Assembly (NCBI RefSeq): GCF_042242105.1
Contig: NC_092027.1
Span: forward strand, 67,501-131,500
Direction: 5' to 3'
DNA length: 64,000 bases
From: Pempheris klunzingeri
Taxonomy: Eukaryota; Chordata; Actinopteri; Acropomatiformes; Pempheridae
Part shown: positions 34,501 through 45,764 of the stretch, piece by piece
Layout of the letters: the number at the start of each line of letters is the position of its first letter
Numbering within the stretch: the stretch's first letter is position 1
Made by a program: the position numbers and the translations under genes
Notes under the pieces: model-generated
What the model saw: only the letters and a program-made list of their open reading frames with translations
Databases searched by the model: none
Told to the model about the DNA's origin: nothing

Positions 34501-37500
34501 TACCACCTTCATCATCTTCATCACCTTTACCATCTTCATCACCTTTACCACCTTCATCATCTTCATCACCTTTACCACCTTCATCACCTTTACCACCTTC
34601 ATCACCTTTACCACCTTCATCATCTTCATCACCTTTACCATCTTCATCACCTTTACCACCTTCATCACCTATACCATCTTCATCACCTTTACCATCTTCA
34701 TCACCTTTACCACCTTCATCATCTTCATCACCTTTACCACCTTCATCATCTTCATCACCTTTACCATCTTCATCACCTATACCACCTTCATCAACTTTAC
34801 CATCTTCATCACCTTTACCACCTTCATCATCTTCATCACCTTTACCATCTTCATCACCTATACCACCTTCATCACCTTTACCACCTTCATCACCTTTACC
34901 ACCTTCATCATCTTCATCACCTTTACCATCTTCATCACCTTTACCACCTTCATCATCTTCATCACCTTTACCATCTTCATCACCTTTACCACCTTCATCA
35001 TCTTCATCACCTTTACCACCTACATCACCTATACCATCTTCATCACCTTTACCATCTTCATCACCTTTACCACCTTCATCATCTTCATCACCTTTACCAT
35101 CTTCATCACCTTTACCACCTTCATCATCTTCATCACCTTTACCATCTTCATCACCTATACCACCTTCATCAACTTTACCATCTTCATCACCTTTACCACC
35201 TTCATCATCTTCATCACCTTTACCATCTTCATCACCTTTACCACCTTCATCACCTTCATCACCTTTACCATCTTCATCACCTTTATCACCTTCATCACCT
35301 TCATCACCTTTACCATCTTCATCACCTTTACCACCTTCATCACCTTCATCACCTTTACCATCTTCATCACCTTTACCACCTTCATCACCTTTACCATCTT
35401 CATCACCTTTACCACCTTTACCATCTTCATCACCTTTACCACCTTCATCACCTTTACCATCTTCATCACCTTTACCACCTTCATCACCTTTACCATCTTC
35501 ATCATCTTCATCACCTTTATCACCTTCATCACCTTCATCACCTTCATCACCTTTACCATCTTCATCACCTTTACCACCTTCATCACCTTCATCACCTTTA
35601 TCATCTTCATCACCTTTACCACCTTCATCACCTTTACCATCTTCATCACCTTTACCACCTTCATCACCTTTACCACCTTCATCATCTTCATCACCTTTAC
35701 CACCTTCATCACCTTTACCACCTTCATCATCTTCATCACCTTTATCGCCTTCATCACTTTTACCATCTTCATCACCTTTACCACCTTCATCACCTTTACC
35801 ACCTTCATCATCTTCATCACCTTTACCACCTTCATCACCTATACCACCTTCATCATCTTCATCACCTTCATCACCTTTACCACCTTCATCACCTATACCA
35901 CCTTCATCACCTTTACCATCTTCATCACCTTTACCACCTTCATCACCTTTACCACCTTCATCATCTTCATCACCTTTATCACCTTCATCACCTTTACCAC
36001 CTTCATCACCTTTACCACCTTCATCATCTTCATCACCTCCATCACCTTTACCACCTTCACCACCTTCATCACCTTTACCACCTTCATCACTTTTGCCACC
36101 TTCATCACCTTTACCACCTTCATCATCTTCATCACCTTTACCACCTTCATCACCTTTACCACCTTTACCACCTTCATCACCTCTGTCCTGTCTCACCTGT
36201 CTCAGGTGGACTGTACGGCCTACTCAGACACCTGCGCTCGTTTCGGGGTCTCTGGTTATCCCACTTTGAAGATCTTCAGGTACGGCAGAGATTCCGCCCC
36301 CTACGACGGACCTCGCACCGCAGGTAAAACAGACACACACACACCTGTCAACACACACAGACAGGTGTGTTGACAGGTGTGTGTGTTCAGATGGGATCTA
36401 TCACTACATGAAGAAGCAGACCGGTCCGGACTCGGTTCACCTGAAGACTGAGGAAGACCTGCAGACCTTCATCAACCACTACGATGCCAGCATCGTTGGT
36501 ACGGTAACCACGACGATACGTTAAGTCACGTCAGCCCACAGAAGACTGTTAACTGTTCTACAACCTGCATCATGTGACCCACCTGTGTGTGTCTCAGGTG
36601 TGTTTCCAGGTGAGGAAGGCTCCCGTCAGTCAGAGTTCCTGAAGGCTGCCGGTCTGCTGAGGGAACAGTTCAGATTCGCTCACACAGCCGACATCACGCT
36701 GGTGGAGAAACACAGGGTCACCTCCGAGTGAGACACACACACACACACACACACACACTAAGACACACCATTAAAAAACAGCAGTGTAAAGGTGTGTTTA
36801 CCTGCGTGTGTGTGTGTCAGGTGTGTGTTGCTGTTCAGGCCTCCCAGACTGTCCAATAAGTTTGAGGACGTCGTCGTCGTCTTCACAGATTACCTGACCA
36901 TCGGATCCCTGAGACGCTTCATCAGAGATCACATGTGAGTCCACCTGCCTGTCTCTCACCTGCCTGTCTCTCACCTGTCTGCCTCTCATCTGTCTACCTC
37001 TCACCTGTCTGCCTCTCACCTGTCTGTCTGTAGTTATGGTTTGTGTCCTCACATGACTGTGGAGAACAGAGATCACCTGAGAGTCCGTGACCTGCTGACA
37101 GCGTATTATGACCTGGACTACCACCACAACCCCCACGGGTCCAACTACTGGAGGAACAGGTAACACACGGGTAACACACAGGTAACATACAGGTAACATA
37201 CATGTAAAATATGGACAGGATTCGGTTAGGGATGCGAACACTAAGGACAGATTCCGGCCCGAGAATCCTTTTATCAGCTTTATTTGTTTGTGTGTTTGTG
37301 GTCTAAACAGAAACAACAAGAGAAAAATAAATAATACAATGAGTATGATAGTTGTATAAATAAACAACAAATTCGTAATACAGATGTAAAACAATAACAT
37401 TACTGTAACTATAAACACATTAAATATGTAAATAGTGCAGTAAACCCAAAGAACAGTAAATGCACAGCATGCATGCACAGTTATATATATATAAAACACA

Positions 37501-39913
37501 AAGACAGCCTAGCTCTAATTACACACAGGTCATGAACAGGCCAACACAGCATTGAAAAGTACTAATAAGTCACGCAGACCAACACAGGGAAAATACCTCA
37601 AGTTAATACACATAAACTTAAGATCTTGATAATAAATATGGAACATGTAGCAATAAACTTACTTATTGTCAAAACGCACACAAAAACTAGGAATGATAGT
37701 TCTCCGTGTCTGCTATCGTCCCCAAGCACGAACAACTGGGCAGCGTGCTGCATCCACTGTTCACGTGCGGTTCACATGATGAGACGTTCAAGCGCATCTG
37801 GGAAATCCTAGCACTAAGCAAATAGGCTTTCGGACAATACAGGTAATACACAGGTAACATACAGGTTACATACAGGTAATACACAGGTTTACACACAGGT
37901 AACACACAGGTAACACACAGGTTACATACAGGTAACATACAGGTAATACACAGGTAACACACAGGTAACACACAGGTAACACACAGGTTACACACAGGTA
38001 ACACACAGGTAACACACAGGTTACACACAGGTAACACACAGGTAACACACAGGTTACACACAGGTTACCTACGGGTAACATACAGGTAACATACAGGTTA
38101 CACACAGGTAACACACAGGTAACACACAGGTAACATACAGGTAATACACAGGTAACACACAGGTTACATACGGGTAACATACAGGTAACACACAGGTAAC
38201 ACACAGGTTACACACAGGTTACATACGGGTAACATACAGGTAACATACAGGTAATACACAGGTAACACACAGGTAACACACAGGTAACACACAGGTTACA
38301 CACAGGTTACATACGGGTAACATACAGGTAACATACAGGTAATACACAGGTTACACACAGGTTACACACAGGTTACATACGGGTAACATACAGGTAACAT
38401 ACAGGTAATACACAGGTTACACACAGGTTACACACACATGACACAGGTTACATACAGGTTACATACGGGTAATACACTTGAACACCTGCAGCGCATTTTT
38501 TAAAGCCCCGCCTCCTGTGTCTGGTTGCCAGGGTGATGAAGGTGGCGTCTAAATACACTGAGCGGGGCCTGATGTTCTCAGTAGCCAATAAAAGGGACTT
38601 CCTGTCTGAGCTGGAGGACGACTTCGGTCTGGGGACGTCAGACGGAGGAGGGCTGCCTTTCATCACCATCCGGACCAAACTGGGCCACAAGTACACCATG
38701 AGAGAGGAGTTCACGTACGTACCCAGGCCGAACCAGTCCAAGCCAGGCTGAACCAGGCTGAACTAGGCTGAGCCAGGCCAAACCAGGCTAAGAACCTGAT
38801 AGAGGAGCAGTAGGTAACCCGCTGGTGGTTGTGTGTTGCAGGAGGGATGGCCGGTCCTTGGAGAGGTTTCTGGACGATTACTTTGCAGGTCGACTGAAAC
38901 GTTTTGTGAAGTCTGAGCCCGTACCTGAGAGGAACTCTGCTGCTGTCAAGGTGAGACGAACACCAGACACACCTGGAGGTCAAACTGACCCACAAAACAA
39001 AACAGGAGTCTGATTGGATGGAAGTCAATGAGAAAATGAGCCACCTTCTCTCCTGATTTATCAGCTCAGTGAACACTTTCTGGTCTCAGTCTCTAGTTTA
39101 CAGTCTTCAGCTCAGACAGGTGTGTGGTGTCTGCAGGTGGTTGTGGCCGAGTCGTTTGATGACATCGTCAATGATCCAGATAAAGACGTTCTGATCCAGT
39201 TTTACTCTCCGTCCTGTCCACACTGCAAGAAACTGGAGCCGGTTTACACGGAGCTGGCGCACACAGTATGTCCCTCATCTTCATCTTCATCCTGGATGAA
39301 AAAGGTTTCGTCTGTTCTGTCATTTCCAAACCTCCTCCTTTACTTCTGTCCATCAGCTGTACTCTGAACCCAACATCGTCATCGCCAAGATGAACGCCGC
39401 CGACAACGACGTGCCGCTGGGTTACGACGTCCACGGGTGAGAAGAGCACGTTCATCTTCCACATGTTACTGTTGGTTAGCGTGAAGGAGGACGCTGGCTG
39501 ACTGTGTGTCTCCTCAGGTATCCCACCATCTTTCTGGCTCCAGTGGGCAGGAAGGACGAGCCAATCAGATACGAGGTAACAGCGGCGCTCTCACTCACCT
39601 TAAAGTTCACGGTAATGTTGTAGTAAGAACTCTGGACTCTGCAGGTGTAGTACATTAGTAAATTTGTAGTAAATTCATTCATTTCACTGAAAACCATCCA
39701 GGTGACCTCATGAAGCTGAGAACACCTGGAACAAAGTATCGCCCCATACCTGGCGGTCACATGACATCTGACGGGTATGTGACGGCTGATGGCGTCTGGT
39801 GGTCACGTGACGTGTCGTCTGTGTTCCAGGGGGGTCGGGAGCTGAAGGACTTCATGAGGTTCCTGAAACGTGAGGCCAGACTGATGTCCGGCGGGTCAAA
39901 GGACGAACTCTGA
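31565..39913 (+). CDS. PDIA3/ERp57-like protein disulfide isomerase with KDEL tail
   Basis: Secretory-pathway thiol oxidoreductase. Exons: 31565-31728, 34034-34112, 36206-36323, 36391-36498, 36598-36727, 36821-36934, 37034-37159, 38532-38714, 38842-38950, 39137-39265, 39357-39436, 39518-39575, 39830-39913; 1482 nt, 493 residues, close to PDIA3's usual 505. A signal peptide spans about 1-25 ([20 protein letters not shown]...). The a domain has FYAPWCGHCKK (Cys56, Cys59). The b domain has [16 protein letters not shown] and [17 protein letters not shown], diagnostic of ERp57-type PDIs. The a' domain has [11 protein letters not shown] (Cys404, Cys407), so the usual Trp-Cys-Gly-His-Cys became Ser-Cys-Pro-His-Cys. 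The C-terminus SGGSKDEL is a canonical ER-retrieval signal. The Lys-rich tail of mammalian PDIA3 is absent. I call it PDIA3-like because human PDIA3 is on 15q, not in this synteny block. No symbol is assigned. Confidence 0.92.
31830..34020. repeat. CATCCCTTCATC minisatellite filling PDI intron 1
   Basis: About 2.2 kb of 12-15-bp units (CATCCCTTCATCATCCCTC, CATCTTCCTC, CATCCTCCTC). It is strongly strand-asymmetric (C+T plus A, almost no G) and ends about 10 bp before the acceptor CTTCCTCAG at 34025-34033. A 746-codon open frame (31808-34048) results from unit lengths that are mostly multiples of three; it is not considered a gene. Confidence 0.97.
34113..36185. repeat. CTTCATCACCTTTACCA minisatellite filling PDI intron 2
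   Basis: Starts at the donor itself (AAAG/GTATCACCTTCATCACC) and continues for about 2.07 kb in 9-18-bp units that are multiples of three: CTTCATCAC, CTTTACCAC, CTTTACCAT. Both strands are open for over 700 codons (Ser-Pro-rich on plus, Gly-Asp-Glu-Lys-rich on minus). The acceptor is CTGTCTCAG at 36197-36205. Confidence 0.97.
36935..37033. repeat. Short CACCTGCCTGTCTCT repeat in PDI intron
   Basis: Five degenerate copies of TCTCACCTGCCTGTC fill the 99-bp intron after the donor CAT/GTGAGTCC. Confidence 0.85.
37160..37212. repeat. Donor-derived CAGGTAACACAC copies, part 1
   Basis: The donor AACAG/GTAACACACGG of PDI exon 37034-37159 is followed by ACACAGGTAACATACAGGTAAC copies, then interrupted by unrelated sequence. 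Confidence 0.9.
37213..37835. other. AT-rich insertion interrupting the donor-derived array
   Basis: Non-repetitive AT-rich block of about 0.62 kb lying between two parts of the same array (37160-37212 and 37836-38475). It carries GGATGCGAACACTAAGGACA near its left end. I see no convincing coding sequence or terminal repeats. It is probably a mobile-element insertion of unknown type. Confidence 0.45.
37836..38475. repeat. Donor-derived CAGGTAACACAC array, part 2
   Basis: About sixty 10-11-bp units ACACAGGTAAC / ATACAGGTAAC / ACACAGGTTAC / ATACGGGTAAC. Each GTAAC form presents CAG/GTAAC, the same core as the real exon-7 donor. Confidence 0.96.
38735..38790. repeat. AGGCTGAACC short repeat
   Basis: Five degenerate copies of CCAGGCTGAA just after the donor of PDI exon 38532-38714. 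Confidence 0.8.
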
Positions 39914-40477
39914 CGGCACTTCAGCCAATCAGGTCTGGCCAGCCTGTCTCCATGACAATGGTCGTGACTGGGGGGTTGCAGAGTCCTGATCCTGCTTACG
40001 GACCTGGACCCAGACCTGAGGCAGGACGTGATGGTCAGACCGCCAGATGCTGCGTCCAATCAGAGACCCCGTTACCACAAACACTTGTGATGTCATTGGT
40101 GACATCACCGGGCTACCTGCCATTCAGTGAAGTCATTTGTTTTTGTTTATTTGTTATTTTATTTTTATTAATTTTGGGGGGGCATCAAATGAAGGGGGTG
40201 TGGTTGTTACAGCACAGCATCTGAAGGCGAGCTCCCTTTTTCTCGTCTTTCCTCCCTTTTGAAAGTTTCTAGTTAATTTTAGCCATTTAGTAATTTTTAG
40301 TGGATAATTTTGAGCTGCATGCTTCAGTGTGTACAGCGCCTCCTGGTGGTGAAGCAGGTGATGAATGTGTGCAGTGCATGCAGAGAGTTTCTGTTGGCTC
40401 TACACTGTAAGTGATCAACGAGCTGTGTCTGCAATTGGACATAATGTCTGATTGTGTCTTTTATGTCTTTTACTGTA

Positions 40478-40556
40478 CCAGTACCAGTACCAGTACCTGT
40501 ACCAGTACCAGTACCAGTACCAGTACCTGTACCTGTACCAGTACCAGTACCTGTAC
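40478..40556. repeat. (GTACCA)n hexanucleotide repeat
   Basis: About 13 copies of GTACCA with GTACCT variants in the PDI 3' region. Confidence 0.93.
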
Positions 40557-41519
40557 CACACCACTAAATTGACAGCTGAAACAATAAACTTCCAGACCTG
40601 TGAAACAGAAGGAAGGCCGCTCTGAGGACAAAAGCGCAGAGTTGATCTCAGGTGTGATTCATGTAGAATCATGAACCTCTCACCATCTGTTCAAACCTGA
40701 GTGATGTGTTTGCCCTCTGTCTTTTGGTCCTAGCTTGATTGGATCAGGCACATTTAGACATTAGAGTCGTGGACTATTCACTCTCCCATCTGTAGGGTCA
40801 ATATGAAGCTATGACGACTCCCGCTGCCCCTGTTTGTGGCTCGTCTCTCTGGGGGAGCGGCTGGGAGAGGGTGTGGCCTTCCTTCTCTGAGCTAAGCGCT
40901 GCCTGTCCTCTTTGTTTGGTTTGCTGCAGATATCTGACATCCACACACTGCTGACAAGTGATTCCCCTCCATCTTCCACGCTCCATCTTGGTATCATTAT
41001 GTGGGACCCTTTATGTTCAATAAATCAGATTCTGTTACAGCCCTAGCTGTGTGTTGCGTCCCTTCTTGCTGTCACCCCTGAGCCAGGTGGTAACAGGTGC
41101 TTAGCTTAGCATAGCATAACGACAGAAAACGGGGAAACAGCTGGACTGGTTCTTCCTGCACCTTTAAAGAGCGATCGATGATAGTGGAAGGAAAGGTTCT
41201 GTCTAATTGCTGGAAATATCTGTGTGATGGTTCATCCTCACAGGGGAAGGCACGCTGAAAGGATTTCATTAAGCAGCAGTGTTGCCTAAAAAAGTAAAGA
41301 GACAACGTGATCCCCTCAATACATCAGCACACTGCAGATCAATAAGTCCTCATTCACACTGGGAGAGCACCTATAGGCACTGCTGCAAGTCCTCAAAAAA
41401 ATAAAGAGAAATAAATAATAGTAATAGTTTGCCTGTCTTTGTGCTCTGTCTTGAAAATAAAAAGTGAACAAATGCAGACTAAATGAACAACAACAACCCC
41501 CCCTGTTGTTTCTCAGTCT

Positions 41520-41690
41520 TTGATTGACGTGGCCCTGAACCTGTCCTGTACCCTGCACTGTGGAAGAGGGGGTGGGACCTCAGGTAGCGGTTCCTACTGA
41601 CAGACCTGCTCTTTATGGAAAGCATCTTGAGATAACGCTGTTATGAATTGGCGCTCTATAAATAAAGATTGATTGATTGATTGATCATGA
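41520..41690 (+). mobile_element. Solo 3' end of the L2/CR1-like LINE
   Basis: TGCTCTTTATGGAAAGCATC, TTGAGATAACGCTGTTATGA, ATTGGCGCTCTATAAATAAAG and a (ATTG)n tail reproduce, in reverse complement, the 3' end of the copy at 56519-56600. It is an extreme 5' truncation. Confidence 0.85.
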
Positions 41691-42528
41691 AAAGGCCGTC
41701 CAAGCCCTCAGGTGTGGCTTTCAGAAAGCGGAGAGAGGTCCCAGTGTAGAGGTATGTCGTCTTTTCTAACATTAAAAAATGCTGTTTGACTTTTCATCTG
41801 TACAGCTGGAGACCAGCTCAGTTGAAATAAAGCAAAGTTGCCTAATAGTTCTGCTGCAGCTACTGTGTAACTATAAAACTTTTATTTTAGTAATGCATAA
41901 CCACCACTAGGTAACGACTGATGTGATGCTGAACACATCAGTAGTCTGTCTGCTGCAGCTCCATGTGTTGCTTGTACTTCTAGTTTGATGTTCTGCTTCG
42001 ATAAGGCCCGTTGTTACCAAGTACAAGTACAACGTGTTCACTGACCGTAGCAGCATTTCCATTTATGTTTGCTGTCCTGCAAATATGACCAGCTGCAGGT
42101 ACCACCGAGGAACTAGGAGGTGGGGGGGGGGCAGAGCCTCTACACCTTCAGCTGGCAGTTAGCCAGGGAGTGACCCTTCCTCCAACTGTCCAGCCTCCAT
42201 ATGGCAACCAGAAAGTGGCCATGTTCATGTGACCAGGCCGTATACATGCACACTGCCTGATATCAGCTGTGGGGGGGGCTCAGTGGCTACCACAGTTTGT
42301 GAGGGGCTGAGGCCTGATAGCTTGTCCTATTCAGTAGCCTGGCCAGGAACACCAATCAGGACACTGAGGGTTCTCCCTGAAGGCAAACGGGCTGCAGGTG
42401 GAGCTGCCTCTCACTGCACATCAGACACATCACACCCAGATGTTCTGCTCACCGGGCTCCTCTTCACCTGCTGATGAAGAGGAAGAGGAGCTGCTCACAG
42501 ACAGTCTGACTGTCGTAACTCTGGATGT

Positions 42529-42641
42529 TAGTTAAACTTACTGACCTCTGCAGACTTTGATTAATTAGGAAAAAAACGGAATGATAAAACCGTCCTCAGT
42601 CCTGTGGACATCATGTCAGGATGTCCACCAACACCAGAGAC
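42529..42641. repeat. Inverted repeat, left arm (pairs with 43844-43957)
   Basis: TTAGTTAAACTTACTGACCT ... ATGTCCACCAACACCAGAGA. The arm is the reverse complement of 43844-43957 over about 113 bp. I find one clear mismatch (CCGTCCTC against CCGCCCTC). Confidence 0.93.
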
Positions 42642-42669
42642 GGTTCACCCAAACACCACACATAGAGAC

Positions 42670-42800
42670 CACTGGGTCCTAATCTAATCTCTGAGCTGCT
42701 CTGTGGGGATTCTTGAATCCTTCCTGTTGAATTCCTGAATCTTTGGTCTCTGAATGAAAGAGTTTGTTCTGAGCTGCTCTTTCTGGAAACAGTCTGAGAG
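42670..42800 (+). mobile_element. LINE 3'-region fragment
   Basis: CCACTGGGTCCTAATCTAAT, CTCTGAGCTGCTCTGTGGGG and ATTCTTGAATCCTTCCTGTT match the reverse complement of 56634-56705 in the longer LINE copy. Confidence 0.8.
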
Positions 42801-43172
42801 AACAGTTCTGACCAGGAGCTGGAGAGAGAAACACTGACTGACTGAGTATAGATATATTGTTATGTACTCTTAATCTTCACAGACAAATAGATCCAGTTAA
42901 TATCGGTGTTTTTAATCTAATTGAAAATAATAATAAGTCAGGTTCTAACTAAAAATACAACAGTATTAAAATCAAGAAAGATCTGAATGAGGTCGTTTCC
43001 TCTGATCGCTGTAAGTCTTTCGCTTCTTTGATTTAATTGGTGGAAGCGTCTGTCCATCACAGCGAAGCTCTCCACTGATTGGTTGGGCCTGCGGTTGTTT
43101 TCCCGCCCCTTCTGATGAGCCCTCCCTGTCCTCGTGCCTCTCAGAAGCTTCTGTCCGGCTCGCGCTGTCAAG

Positions 43173-45730
43173 ATGTTCGGCCAGCAGGTTTTAGTGCTCA
43201 GTGAGTATCAGGAAAACACCCAAAAGCGTCCGTCTGTCTCGGGGGCCGGTACCGTCTCCGTTCTGTGGCCGCATACCGTCGGCGTGGCCCGGCTGCGACA
43301 CAAAGCGGAGAGCGGAGAGCGGGCGGCGGAGCATGTGCTGCCGGGGTGCTAACCAGGCTAACTGTTAGCATCGGGGCTCATAGACAACGAGCTAACGGCT
43401 ACGTCCTGCCGGGGTTAGCGCCGTTAGCTCCTGTGTTCAGAGGCAACGGAGAGCGTGGCCAGATGCTAAGCTAAGCTGCTTTATCCTCATTACTCAGCAT
43501 GAACATGTAGCTAGCTTCAGGCCTGCCCGCTCATCAGTGTGTATTTAAAGCTGAAGCGTCAGTTAGCGGTTAGCTGGACTACAGACACCCGGTTATAATG
43601 TGTTCATGTCCAGTTTAACACAGGCTACACGTGAGGCTGTTTATGAGGGCAATACCTACAGCAGAGCGGAATCTCCATCTGTGTTTGAGCTGCTACAGTA
43701 GCACTGTGAGCTAACATTAGCACTGTGAGCTAACATTAGCACTGTGAGCTAATAGTGTAATGAGGCAGCCACACCTTCACACACTGATTTCCTGTCATGG
43801 TGAGGTATTGGAGAGTTAGTGGTTTCTGTGTGTGGTGTTAACTGTCTCTGGTGTTGGTGGACATCCTGACATGATGTCCACAGGACTGAGGGCGGTTTTA
43901 TCATTCCGTTTTTTTCCTAATTAATCAAAGTCTGCAGAGGTCAGTAAGTTTAACTAAATTCTGGTACGTCTGCGAGCAGCTCTGTTGACTTCATTATTTC
44001 ATCAGCAGGTGAGGAGGAGTGTGTGTGTGTGTGTGTGTGTGTCCGTCCTGAGCTTCACTTCCTGTCTTCATGTCTCTGCAGACCAGAACATTAAGAGAGA
44101 GTCGGGACGCAAAGTCCAGACCGGAAATATCAACGCCGCTAAGGTCAGTGTGTGCTCTACAGGAGAATGTTCTGGGTGGGGCCCCAATTAGGTTGATGGG
44201 TAACCATGGTGCTGGGTATCACCACTGGTTACCATGGTTACCAGTGCCCAGATTTCATGACTGTTCCAGCTGTGAATCAGGTTTGATCAGGATGAACCTG
44301 GAGCCGCCAATCAAACCATTGTGTGTGTGTGTGTGTTTCAGACCATAGCGGATGTGATCCGGACTTGCCTCGGCCCGCGGGCCATGATGAAGGTGAGAGT
44401 TTGGTGTCTCTTTGGTTAAACCAAAAGGAACCTAAACCACAGATTACCACGGTGGGTTAGTTAACTAATCTATGTGTGTGTGTAGATGTTGCTGGACCCC
44501 ATGGGGGGAATCGTGATGACCAACGATGGGAACGCCATCCTCAGAGAGGTGAGACAGTTATGTTTTTACTCACCTGGACCTCATTGGGTTAATCGGTGTC
44601 ACTGACCACCTGCGTCTCCCTGACAACAGATCCAGGTTCAGCATCCCGCCGCCAAGTCCATGATCGAGATCAGCCGTACGCAGGACGAGGAGGTGGGAGA
44701 CGGGACCACGTCGGTCATCATACTTGGTGAGACCACATGGGACCAACACGTTATCCATAAGTTATTGATACGTAATTCATACTACGTTATTGATTCGTTA
44801 TCGATGTTTTCCTATCAGGTGAATCCTCATCAGCTTTCAGCTCCAAATTGGTTATTTGGTTGTCAGCGAAACCTCGATCAGTTTGTTGAACATTCAGTTT
44901 AGCTGACTGTGTGTGTGTGTGTGTGTAGCGGGAGAGATGCTGGCCGTGGCAGAGCAGTTCCTGGAGCAGCAGATGCACCCGACGGTGATCATCAGCGCCT
45001 ACCGACAGGCTCTGGAGGACATGCTGGAGACGCTCAAGGAGATCAGGTGCTCACACAGGATTTTATTGTGAAAGGGCAGCAGGACGTCGCTGTTGGTGTT
45101 AACGTGGGAATGCTAATGCTAACACTGTGTCGTCCCCAGCACCCCTGTGGACACGGCGGACCGGTCCATGATGCTGAAGATCGTCCACTCAGCCATCAAC
45201 ACCAAGGCTCTGAGCCGCTGGTCTGAGCTGGCTTGCAGCATCGCGCTGGACGCTGTCCGCACCGTGGAGCTGGACGACAACGGCCGCAAAGAGATCGACA
45301 TCAAGAAGTATGCTAAAGTGGAGAAGGTACTGTCCCTTCCTTTCTGACATCATTGGCGGCCCGGCCCCCATGGAGCCTCACTTCCTGTAACCACGCCGTG
45401 CTGTGTTTAGGTTCCAGGCGGGATCATCGAGGACTCGTGCGTCCTGAAAGGCGTCATGATCAACAAGGATGTGACGCACCCGAGGATGAGACGCCTGATC
45501 AAAGGGCCACGCATCGTCCTGCTGGACTGTTCTCTGGAGTACAAGAAGGGCGAGAGCCAGGTAATACACACCTGACCACGCACACACACATCTCAGAGGT
45601 AGAGCAGGGCGTTCAGGAGGTCATACACAGCTGGCCAGCATGATGATGTTCATCATCTTGAGTCTGTCTGACTTCACAGTCAAACACCTTAAATATCCAG
45701 TCAGCACCCAGTCAAAGTGTGTGTGTGTGT

Positions 45731-45764
<34 letters not shown>

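Larger units (their letters stand above)
39914..43172 (+). other. PDI 3' UTR, repeat relics and CCT3 promoter
   Basis: Candidate polyadenylation signals for the PDI lie near 40582 (CAATAAAC) and 41019 (CAATAAATC). A (GTACCA)n tract, two LINE fragments and the left arm of an inverted repeat are listed separately. From about 43070 to 43172 a GC-rich TATA-less stretch with an inverted CCAAT box (TGATTGGTTGG, about 43075) precedes the CCT3 ATG. Short open frames elsewhere have no recognisable features. Confidence 0.55.

Noticed and set aside
34040-36196. 718-codon minus-strand Gly-Asp-Glu-Lys protein
   Set aside because: Antisense of the PDI intron-2 array. Periodicity comes from 9-bp units and there is no promoter or family similarity.
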